Below are positions 47,391 to 56,992 of a stretch of DNA of 64,000 nucleotides, piece by piece. Below the pieces are notes generated by a model. The model did no database searches. It had not been told where the DNA came from and saw only the letters and a list, made by a program, of their open reading frames with translations. The position numbers were made by a program, and so were the translations under genes. The stretch spans positions 744,001 to 808,000 of the forward strand of contig JAAKBF010000403.1 of the NCBI GenBank assembly GCA_012656075.1, in the 5' to 3' direction. Origin of the DNA: Phytophthora hibernalis (Eukaryota > Oomycota > Peronosporomycetes > Peronosporales > Peronosporaceae). Numbering within the stretch: the first letter of the stretch is position 1; every line of letters begins with the position of its first letter.

Positions 47391-48299
47391 CCGCATACAA
47401 TTTGCAAGTCATTTGCGATGTCGCACAAGTGTCACAGTAAGTACGAATCGGACTTAATGTGGATTTTACAGTCTTTGCATTCAACCAATCGCCATATGCA
47501 GTTTCCAGTACCGACTTCCTCGGCTTATAGTGGACACCGGCATATAAGAGTGTCCAATCACATTGCAGTATTTGAGCCCTCTCGCCGCCTCGGCTTATAA
47601 GTTCTGGAGCAATTATTTCGACACAAATGTACTAGTATGCGTACCGGTATGGCGATTTTCCTCCCGCGGCTGCCAGTCATTTAGAGATCCCCCGTCCTTC
47701 AGCCGTCCTTCTCTGGTTGCCTGCTTTGTTGGTGGGTGTGCGCGCTACCTGTCTGCAGCCCCTGTATCTGATGGCGCCGTGTAGAGTATTCGAGCTCCTG
47801 TTCTTATGTGATCCTAAATCTAGCAGTACTAACTATTGGCGCTGGCAGCATGTACCGCGTTGTCGTGCAGGTTATCACAAGACCCTCCCTGCCAGAAGTC
47901 GCTGGGACTGCTGTGATCTGCCGCATGTGTCTACTATAATACCCAAATCGCGAAGCGGCTGTACCACCTGACCATTGCACGGGCGTGGACGCGCTGATTG
48001 AGATGCTGACAGTATCATGTTGTCATAGTTATTAACACTTAGCCTGAACTACAATGCAACTGTTCTCGAATGCTACATATAGCTTGTTAACGGGAATGGA
48101 CTACCGTAGTTAATCGCCCGGTACGTACCGCCTGCACCGTAGCACACTACGTTTACGAGTCAAACATGTTCATCATCGCCCAACACTACATAGGAGTCGC
48201 CCTTAAGTACTAATACCAGTACCATTAACGTAGCCAAAATCGGAAGGTCACATTTTCAGAGTGGTACACTATACCGATACGTAGGGTGTCCACTAAAAA
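47391..48299. other. Gene-free intergenic stretch
   Basis: No gene is supported. Short frames (for example 47563-47784) have no domain. It forms the left part of a 4.8-kb interval flanked by the two copies of the shared upstream element. Confidence 0.45.
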
Positions 48300-48306
48300 C
48301 CGAGGA

Positions 48307-48828
48307 AGTCGGTACCGGCATTTCCTTGTCATAAGGGCCTACCCAAATGTGTTTGTGACTAGGGTTAATGTAATAATCCGACAAAACGATGCGTCGTACC
48401 TAATCTAAACTTTATTGTAGACAACAAGTCTCCCGCCTCGCCGCGGTGTGATGACAGGATGCAACGTACTGGTGTCGGTCTTCCACCACTCTAAAACAAC
48501 TCTACCTGGTCTTGCGAGACGGACTGATCAATAACCTTCTAGCGCTTTGCATACTACACTCTCTTTAGCCATGGATTTCATGTGTGCTGCGACGCTAAGC
48601 GCAAGAGGTGTCGCCAACCTCCTGCCATCCATTTAGATGTAGCGATTTGAAAAATGAAGTTGAGCCAATCATAACGCGTCGTACTTTAAAATACATTGTA
48701 CGGTACGATGGGCCCTTATGACAAAACAAACAACGCTGCTACATATTGCCTCTTGTGATTGGTAGAAACTGCTTTGCCCTTATGACAAAGCGACCACTTA
48801 TGACAAGGAAATGTCGGTACCGGTAGAA
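48307..48828. repeat. Element bounded by about 25-30 bp inverted repeats
   Basis: The left end (48312-48341: GGTACCGGCATTTCCTTGTC then ATAAGGGC) matches the inverse of the right end (about 48793-48825: TTATGACAAGGAAATGTCGG then TACC). CCCTTATGACAAA also recurs at 48713 and 48777. There is no coding content and no clear target duplication. It is probably a small decayed transposon. Confidence 0.5.
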
Positions 48829-49059
48829 CCCGTGTACAAAGAGCATGTCGGTTGCAAAATTCAAAGAGGTGTAGAATGGTGATATTCCACACAAAGAGAT
48901 GTGGCAACATGCGTCTCCAAAAAAATGCCAACTGGTACAATGGCAGTATGGATACAGTTGATCACCCATTGGACAGGAGTATCCGCGAGTCAAGCCGAGC
49001 TCCACAAGTACCAGCACTCCATTGCTGACGGAAATCACCCCAAGTCAGTCCCAGGATGC

Positions 49060-49370
49060 ATGACCACAGCATCGAACTCTATGGTGAGTTCAACAGGATG
49101 CATACCGAAGCAGCGGGCCGAATTTGGTGGGCATACTGTAGCATCGCGACTGCGGCACTTTGGATGCAGCGCAATAACGTCGTTTTCAGGGAGTAAGAAA
49201 TTACCACGGAATGGAGCAAACTCGAAATCTGGAAATTGGCATTGCGGCAACTACGAGCATCAGCTCTTAGAGACTTCAAACGACCAGAGACAAAGTCACA
49301 GGGCATGTACATGCGTCAAATGCTGGACTGTTTCAAGTACATCGACATCAAGGCAGCATGATGCCAGTAC
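49060..49370 (+). pseudogene. Fragment resembling the 3' end of a non-LTR retrotransposon ORF
   Basis: One frame gives IWWAYCSIATAALWMQRNNVV, shaped like the W..RN..VF segment found near the C-terminus of many LINE reverse-transcriptase ORFs. After a TAA at about 49193 the same frame continues as TTEWSKLEIWKLALRQLRAS and on to a TGA near 49361. It is only about 100 codons, broken and without the catalytic core, so the call is tentative. Confidence 0.4.
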
Positions 49371-49507
49371 TCGCAAATGAAAGGAACAAAATCACAGACG
49401 CCACACATAGTAATGTGGCTAGAAAAATTCTAGAGATCTATTAGCTAAAGTTAAATAGACACCATTACTACTACAACTGGTACAATGGGAAAACCCAAAC
49501 TTCCGCT

Positions 49508-49807
49508 TTAAAACAGGATAAGAAGCGCGCCAAACTCTACCAACTCGAGCGCAGCATCAATCAAGACATTCGTCACCGTCTCCTTTAGTTTCTGCGCTGT
49601 CATTGATTCCGTGTGCGGATAGTACTCTGCCGCAGGAAGGTGAAAAATCACCGTAAGGTAAAATCCGTAAAGCATTGGGACCATGAACTCGATGTACTCG
49701 GCGAGAAGAACGTTACTGCAGAGGTGGTGAACGCCACTTTGGCATACACAACAAGCTGATACTGTCACTTGTTCGGGGCAAGTGCACTGCGTCGCAGCAC
49801 ACTTCAT
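49508..49807 (-). CDS. Small Cys/His-rich ORF, hypothetical
   Basis: A 99-codon frame has a cysteine cluster CAATQCTCPEQVTVSACCVC then GVHHLCSN, which could bind zinc in a PHD- or RING-like way, followed by a hydrophobic segment (IEFMVPMLYGFYLTVIF) and an acidic helix. It stands alone in a repeat-rich interval, with no visible promoter. It may be a transposon remnant rather than a gene. Confidence 0.3.
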   Translation of the reverse strand: MKCAATQCTCPEQVTVSACCVCQSGVHHLCSNVLLAEYIEFMVPMLYGFYLTVIFHLPAAEYYPHTESMTAQKLKETVTNVLIDAALELVEFGALLILF

Positions 49808-50278
49808 CGGCTTGGCATGGTTTTGAATGAAGCTAAGCCGGACTCCAGAAAGTACCGGCGGTAAAAACTCTGATTGAGCTTAACCCCACCCGCACATACG
49901 GAAAATTCCCTTCCTTTCTACAACCAGCATGTTGTATATACTACTTGTTAAAAACAGACTATACTAGAAATTTGTAAAGGATGAAAAAGCACGATACGAT
50001 TTTATGTTCTGTGGGAAGATCACCTGACTCGTGATACAATGATTGCGAACTTATTTGCAGCATTATGCACCTCCATGTTGCCAAAGGCACCCACACTGCA
50101 GCAACGAATTATGACAGGGCGTACAGCATACATGTTGGAGATGTCCTTTTACTGGATCTGAACATACTTCACACACAATGTATTGGCTATGCGTAACGTC
50201 AACAATGATTGCAACGGAAAAGTTTTGACCCGGTTAGCTATGTAACGAAAACTTCACTCTTTGTCACTTCTTCCCTCC

Positions 50279-50520
50279 TCACCGGTGGCACGACTGTCTG
50301 GCCTTGGTCGTCCTCGTCGGGAACACGGCCAGGTATTCCCCCGCGAATATGTCGCGAATCACGTCACCTTGAGCCCTTGCCTGGCCGCTCAGGCAGCGCT
50401 GCCACACCATCCAAGCAACCCACGACACGCCGTCGAAGTAGTACGGAGCCTCAAATACTTGCTCGTACATTAGCAGCGTGTCGTGGTCAATGTCTTGTCC
50501 ACCGGGAACCGCGGCCGGTC
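50279..50520 (-). pseudogene. Unrecognised minus-strand coding fragment
   Basis: The frame reads GGQDIDHDTLLMYEQVFEAP and then a tryptophan-rich stretch (DGVSWVAWMVWQRCL), ending QSCHR. Tryptophan richness and codon use look protein-like, but both ends are abrupt and no family is recognised. Confidence 0.3.
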
Positions 50521-50833
50521 AGCGGTTGAACTGTAGACGCTTCCGCTGTATACCGGTGGTCATCATGGCGTGGATGGTAGCAGCGAGGAGGGGTGGGGGT
50601 CGGTCGGTGCGCTGATGGCGACGACGCAGCGCAGCCAGAGGAGAACAGAACGCGGGACCAGATCTCCAGGGCCTCTTGTGGGAGAGGTGGGGAAATTGTA
50701 AGCGAGGGCGTCTTGCTCGGTCTACTCGAAGCTCCGTTGCGGAACACCAGCACCAGGGCCCGTCTGTTCGGTAGGGAGACTGGTCAGACGATCCCTGAGA
50801 TAGGTTCAGAAGCACCGGGCCAGACGTTTTAAA

Positions 50834-52199
50834 TATAGTATATTGGTTTTAGTATGCTTTATAGTCAATTGTCGATCATGGTCTATGGTACAGCTACATG
50901 CACGTTGTCCCTAACACAACGAGAAAAAAACACGGCCTACCGAATTTATAGCGAATCAATAGCGTTGAATTTACCTAATATTAACACTTTGGATGCTTGA
51001 ATTTTCAACGGGCTATCTTGATATTCAAGTTTCTAACCTGATATTTCAAAACATATGCTGCTTCGTTCGTTATTAATAGGACTTTGGTACATACCGGTAC
51101 CGGTATTATACTTCGAAGTACTAGTACATGTACTGAAGCTCGTTATTGTGCCTTTCTGCCAAAACGCCCTTCGTTTTAGGGTCTTACGTAGGAGCGCAAG
51201 TCCTTCATAGGCCAAACCTTAGCCCCGAGGATAGTAATTCTTAGATGAGCAAGCCTGAGGTAGAGTATTAAAGACCGACCTTGAGCCGTAAATGCTAGCC
51301 TAACATTGATGCAGTCACTATGGCAGTCTCTAAATTCGCTAACTGTTGCCTATAATAGCTCGATTCGGTTCCGTGTGGTTGCACACGAAGCACAGTGGTT
51401 AAATGCAGATACAAAAAGAAAAGCTTACGCCAGTGAGGTAGTGCTGAGAAGGTGTAGTGAATCCAGGGAATTCACACTAGGATAGTTTTTCGTAAACTAT
51501 CAAATAGAACACACGACGATGCGGGACCAGCCCGCACGGAAAGTAGTCGAATGTATTGATGTAACTTCCCGATCACTTGAGTGATGGGAAGCGAGATGTG
51601 ATGTGAAGTGAGGTCAAGTTTGGGTCACCAACTCTCACTCAATGCATAGGGCATCCCTCATTTGGTCAGGCCAAGCTGAGAGGCAGTCAATCTGGGGTCA
51701 TCCCCGGACTGAGAGACGGACTGTCGTGGTCAGCTTCTGGAAGCCGTTCATATCCACGACAGAAAGCCCAAAGAAAACATGTAGCTCGACATGCACGATC
51801 CTAATACAAGCTGGGTCAGGCACTGTCAGCCTGACCAGCAGAACGTGTACGCCTGACGACTGGCAACCGTCAGATACCTATCTGGTGAATCTGTGATCCT
51901 GTTCTGGGGCATGCTCACGCCAACCTGGCGGTGGGAACAAGGTGAAACGCTTGAATCCATTACAGAAGGTTGCACTCGTACGTAGTAAATGGCCGCCGAA
52001 AAGTGGCCATTCGGACGTTTATCGTGGAAACGGTGGTCTGTAGGCAAAATCAGAGCTCTTACGCAGGACTTGACTGGAGGAATACTGGTCTCGTAATTTG
52101 GTCTAGCTCGGGAGCAAATCCTAGGCATAACCCTATCCCTTCCTACTTAGGACCTACTTTGTGAGGTCCATTTTGCCTGAAAGGCACAATACCGGTTCA
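50834..52199. other. Gene-free stretch with short palindromes
   Basis: No gene is supported. Around 51088-51140 there is a run of overlapping palindromes (ACCGGTACCGGT, ACTTCGAAGT, AGTACATGTACT). The rest shows no domain-bearing frame. Confidence 0.4.
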
Positions 52200-52277
52200 G
52201 ATACACTCTCTTGCGTCATGACGAGGATACCCTTGCTTTGGCATAAAAACTCCCTTGTGTCATGCCATTTTGGCGCC
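52200..52277 (+). promoter_or_regulatory. Shared upstream element (copy B) and E2F-like site
   Basis: Positions 52200-52252 repeat the element found at 47333-47390. CATGCCATTTTGGCGCC follows, with TTTTGGCGCC at 52268-52277 fitting the E2F form TTTSGCGC. The site is about 57 nt upstream of the ATG at 52334. Confidence 0.6.
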
Positions 52278-52333
52278 ATTGCTGAGGTACCAATAGACAA
52301 CATCGCGAGCTCTCAAGGGAGGTCAGAAAAGCG

Positions 52334-54524
52334 ATGGACGCCATGGACCTGCTCACGAGCGGCTTCCACATGTACGCAGAGGAGCCACAGCGGAAGCAGG
52401 AGGATCTGCAGCAGGAGGAGAAGCGGGAGGACAACCCGAGCAGCGGGTCGGAAGCCGAGACCGAGCACGACTTGGACTTCCCCACTACGCAAGTGCTGGT
52501 ACAAGACGCAGAGACGAAGACGCCGGTCGTGCAGAACCCTCCCAGGAGCCCTGTAGCCATCCAGTTGCCTGTCAAGCCTCGCAACTCCCCGCCAGGTCTC
52601 GCTCGTCTCCAGTCAAGATGCAGTCTCCAGTCAAGATGAAGTCCCCAGTCAAGATGAAGTCCCCAGCCAAGGTTGCTCGCTCTCCTGCCAAGATGCGGTC
52701 TCCCGTGAAGGTCATTCGCTCTCCGGTGAAGAAGGCGGTGAAGCTTCCTGTCACTCCAGCTCCGTTGGTTGAGAAGCTCCCCGTAGAGGAGAAGGAGGAG
52801 GATTCGGACAGTGACACGCCCGAAGAGTTCCGTGTCAAGGGACCGGAAGGCAAGTTCACGAAGGTGTTCCCCGCCGTGGCCAAGCTGGTGGAGAGCGGGG
52901 GCTGGCAGATCGCCCAGGGACACAACACGCTCTTCTGCGCCATGCCGGGCGTGCAGTTTTTCAACTTCAAGCCCAACATCAACGTATTCGACTCGAGGAT
53001 CAAGGCGTGCTGGAAGTTCATCCAGATTGCTGGCGAGAAGAAGGACGACTCGGAGGACCAGGAGCTCTGGGACTTGCTCTGGCCCATCGCGGAGAAGCAG
53101 TTCGGATGGTTCACCATGGTGTGCGGACCCGAGACGTGGTTCGTCAAGCCCGACACCAAGTTTGAGAACTTTCTACCGAACGAAACGATTTTCCAGACCA
53201 AGAAGCGCGCCGTGCTCAAGTGTCTGACGGTGGAAGTCGGCGACATTGAGCTGGGCGACTCAGCAGAGGGCCACCAGGTTATCGCGTTTGCCCCGCGTGA
53301 GATGCAAAAACCGTGCCTGCTCCGAAGAAGGCCAAGGCTTTGTTTAAGACCCCGTCACCTGCGGTGAAGGCTGTGAAGCGTACTACCCCGACTGCGAGTG
53401 CCAGTGCCACGTTCATCACACCAGCGAATCGTCAATCGCCTGGATCTGCCATTAACAGTGCCAAGCGCAAGCTTGCTTCGTCCGTGTCTAAATTGACCTC
53501 CAAGAACTCAGCAGCGAAGAAGAAGGCGAAGGGAGGCAAGGCCGGTGCGAAGAAAACAACAGCCAAGAAGAAGAAGAACCGTATATCTGACACGGCGTCG
53601 GACGTCAGCAAGGGGGATGAGTTTAATTTCACGCCTCCCGAGTTCAGGTGCTCCTTCGGAATTGTGTACGCGAAGCTGCAAGACGAGGGATGGTACCACA
53701 AGAGCGGAATGTTTGAGTACGACTACTTTTCTCCGACGTACTCGAAAGAGACCAAGGAGCTGAATGTCACTTATTTCCGGTCGCATGCGGACCTCGAGAA
53801 TTTCCTCCACACGAGCGGCACGTGGGAGCGCATTGAAGAGGTCCTTCGAGAAGAGCACGAGGAAGCGGTGGATGAAGAACGTGAAAAGGCTTTGGAACGA
53901 CACCACCAGCGACTGGAGCAACAAGCAGCACGGAAGCGACACATAGCGCTGTATGGACCTCCTGTCGTCGCCCCCAAACCGAAGAAAGCGAAGAAGTCAG
54001 TACCGAAAAAGATTGTCATCGATCCACCTGCAGCGCCAAGCCTGTACCAGGCCGAAGTTGCGGCTGCTAAGGCTGCTGAAGCAGAAGAGGCGAGGCTGTC
54101 CAGAATGCCCAAGATGGCATTTGGAACAGTTTTGAAGAAGTTGGTTGCGCGCGGGTGGTACTACCGACCTGGACGTTTTGAGTATGACTACTTCAAGCCC
54201 AGTGCCAACCCGAGAACTGCAGTGGCGGGTGAGGATCGCTTCGAAAGCACGACAGCTCTAGAGGTTTACCTGAAGACGACTGGGCTGTGGGAGGAGATTG
54301 CAGAGGAAGTAGCGCACGAGGAGCTTTCCAAGCACGATAACTCCTCTGCTTCCGTGAGCAAGGGATCTACGTGGACAACAAAGCGCAACAGGCTTGCATC
54401 GCCTCCTCCGTCATCTGCTCAGTCACCAAAGACTGTAGTTGCGGGCGGCGTGCACAAGGATGAGGTGAAGACGATCACCAACGACATTTGGGCCAACTCG
54501 CACGAATTCGACTTTGAAGAGTGA
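52334..54524 (+). CDS. GW/YDYF-module protein, paralogue of the Cdc6-like N-terminal region
   Basis: This protein has no ATPase but shows the same 2+2 modules as the neighbouring Cdc6-like gene. Modules 1 and 2 are ESGGWQIAQGHNTLFCAMPG with FFNFKPNINVFDS, and FGWFTMVCGPETWFVKP with FENFLPNETIF. Modules 3 and 4 are DEGWYHKSGMFEYDYFSP and ARGWYYRPGRFEYDYFKP, each ending in a TSGTWERI or TTGLWEEI helix. The N-terminal linker repeats SPVK/SPAK (about 52606-52735), matching the minimal CDK site S-P-x-K and also resembling DNA-binding SPKK motifs. A second Lys/Ala-rich linker separates the module pairs. Single-base losses at CCCC 52587-52590 and AAAAA 53306-53310 break the frame; repair gives 730 residues. 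A chromatin or origin-binding role is inference. Confidence 0.75.
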
Positions 54525-54649
54525 ACTCGGGACACCGAGTCGGTCGATGGCGAGAGGTGACGAATAATTGATCGAGTTTGCTAGATCCAGGGATACATTT
54601 GAGATTAGTGGGGCGGCAAGACGCCTAGCGTAGCAACCCCGTGAATATA

Positions 54650-55422
54650 TTACAGAACTCCCTTCAGCGATGCGCCAGCACGGCGGTTGATGTTCTGGCG
54701 CTCAGCCTCAATGCGGTTGATGTTCTGCTTCAGCTCCTGCAGTCAATCCAGCATCAGCCAAAAGGCACACAACGCCTTGTTAACTTCGCTGCAGCCTACC
54801 GTAATATCCTCTGGCGTGGCGTCCTTCGTGGGCGTCGCCGTGAGGTTGGACATGTCAGCGTCCGCCATCTGCATACACAGCACTACAGTCAGCCAAAGTC
54901 TCCACTGCATGGTCAGCTCAACAGGCGACGCACCCTGGAGCTCAGGCGGTTGAGCATCTCGACGATCCGGTCCTTATCCGCTGCAGCCAGACATTAACTC
55001 CACAGTCAGTCCCAATACCTTTACTGACATTATGAAGGCGGTCTCCACTCACCGTAGGCGTCTGCGGTATCGTACGGGCGCTGCTCTGACTGGTTCTCAC
55101 TGTCCAAAGGCAAAACGTTGATACACTCATTAAAACGCCATTTCCTCGTCTTATACTAAATATGTCGCGCCGCAAGAGGTACCAATCGAAAGCGCAGAGA
55201 CTGTAGCACCTACATCTTGTCGAAGACCGAGTCCATGACCTTCTTGAGCTTGTGGATGTCGTCCTGCATCTGCATGATCTGCTCCATCGTCAGCTGATTG
55301 AATAATGGCAATGGAACACTAACCATACTTCAGTTATGTATGCCACCCTAACTTACTTCAGCAATTTTAGTTTTTATATTTTTTATTTCTTCTAATAAAC
55401 CGGAAGGCTCGCTTGTCTCCAT
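54650..55422 (-). CDS. Six-exon small coiled-coil protein
   Basis: The exons on - are 55422-55357, 55293-55214, 55099-55053, 54980-54934, 54868-54800 and 54736-54650. All five introns are GT-AG (63, 114, 72, 65 and 63 nt) and every junction keeps phase, giving 131 residues and a TAA at 54650-54652. The protein starts METSEPSGLLEEIKNIKTKI, has a Met/Gln/Lys-rich helix (QMQDDIHKLKKVMDSVFDK), a middle helix (DKDRIVEMLNRLSSR), a Thr/Pro-rich linker and a final helix (ELKQNINRIEAERQNINRR). No family is recognised; it looks like a small subunit of a helical complex. Its ATG overlaps the LEO1 ATG on the other strand (shared CATG). No indel is needed here. Convergent with the gene ending at 54524. 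Confidence 0.75.
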
Positions 55423-56858
55423 GTCGTCCCCGGAGGCCCAATCAGGCAGCAGCAGCAGCGAGGACGAGTTCGATCTCGGGGTCCTCGCTCAAGTCCAGTG
55501 GCAACGCCAGCAGCAAGCCGGCAGACCCAGACAAGCTCTTTAGCGACGACAGCGAGGACGATGACAAGCCAGAGGGAGATGACAAGACGGGGGTGACGTC
55601 CCCCAAGAAGGAGGAGAAAGACAAGGAGATGGAGGACCTCTTTGGCTCGGACTATGACTCGGAAGAGGAAGAATTCAAGGCCTCGTACGTCTTCACCTAT
55701 AGAAATCTCTGATGTACAATGTAACATTATTTTATGACTATTCAGAGGTGTGAAGGAATCCCCTGCTAGGGACGGCGCACGCAGCAATAATGAAGACCTT
55801 TTCGGTGACGAAGCTGGAGATCGCAACACTGCTGGAGCTGGAGATGGAGACAATGGCTACTCGACCAACATGTGGCTGCCCAGGACCCCCAAGGCCCCCA
55901 AGACGGCCAAGTACTTTATGAGCAAGATGCCCAACATCCTACGCCTTGTGCCGGAGCCTTACACCAAGGAGGCTATCAGGGCGGAGATGGAGAACCCGTC
56001 GGATGAGACTTTGTATCGCAACTACGTGCGCTGGCGCTACAAACGCGATAATGCCACGGGTCGCGTTCTGCTGGACGAGAAGACGAAGCTCCCGCTGCGG
56101 GAATCCAACGCCAAGCTGGTGCAGTGGGACGACGGCACGTTCTCCATGTTCGTGGGCAAGGAGGCCTTGACGCTGTCGCGGCAAAAGCTCGCCAACTCGT
56201 TCCTGTTCGTGAACGAGATGGCCAGTGACAGTCCGCAGTTCCAGGATAGCGAGGACGTGGTGCCGGGCCAGGAGAGCGTGCTGGAGTGCCACGCGCGTCT
56301 TAAGGAGAAGTTCACGATCCGCCCGATGACCACGGCCAGCAAGTCGCACAAGAGTCTCACCATGTCCATGCGCGCCAAGCACAACAAGAGTGTGCAGAAG
56401 CTGAAAGAGTACATTTCCGAGCTGGATGGCGAGCGCCAGCAGGAACAGCGTGTCAAGATCACGGACGAGAAACTGCGACTGCAAAGCCGCAAAAAGGCGC
56501 GCCAGGGTTACGAGTACGACCGCGAGCGCTCCTCTCGTATGGATGCGCAGTTCCTTGAAGAGGGTACGATGGTATGGACTACGAGGATGACGAGCATGTT
56601 GGTGCTATCAAGGAACAATTTGGCAAGCGCAAGAGCTCAGCAGCGAACCGGAAGCAGGGAGTCCGCCGCCCGGTGCCTGGTGGGGGCTTCGACGAGTACC
56701 GCAGTAGTCAGCGCCAGCGTGAACTCGAGCGAGCAGAGAGATCTGACAGTGACAACGACGCTGCGGTGGACGAGGGCGAGGACGAGGACGAGGAGGAAGA
56801 GATGGTTATCCACAGTAACAAGAAACGACGCACTGTGGATGAGGAGGACTCGGAGTAA
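55421..56858 (+). CDS. LEO1: LEO1, PAF1-complex subunit
   Basis: A Ser/Asp/Glu-rich N-terminus (LFSDDSEDDD; EDLFGSDYDSEEEE) leads to the Leo1 core: KMPNILRLVPEPYTKEAI, NYVRWRYKRD, VQWDDGTFSMFVG and SHKSLTMSMR, ending with QGYEYDRERSSRMDAQFLEE and an acidic, basic-capped tail (NKKRRTVDEEDSE). LEO1 acts with PAF1, CTR9, RTF1 and CDC73 on RNA polymerase II during elongation and in histone marking. An intron lies at 55685-55745 (61 nt). One extra G in GGGG 55478-55481 and one lost G at 56562-56564 break the frame; correcting both gives 458 residues. The start ATG at 55421 overlaps the divergent coiled-coil gene's ATG. Confidence 0.88.
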
Positions 56859-56992
56859 ACACGAGTAGCACGGCAGGCATGCTAGTCTTGCAGACAGTAA
56901 AGCCAATCTAGCTTCAAGTTTTAGTTTCTGTGTACATGTTGCTGCCATCTGTGCTCGTCTATCACTTTCTTACTTAGAAAGTACCTGACAGA

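Noticed and set aside
48901..49380. 159-codon plus frame
   Set aside because: It overlaps a better-supported LINE-like frame in another phase and shows no domain.
51088..51140. Palindrome cluster as a replication origin or telomere-like element
   Set aside because: Similar ACCGGT and TACATGTA palindromes recur in other intergenic parts of the window; no further evidence.
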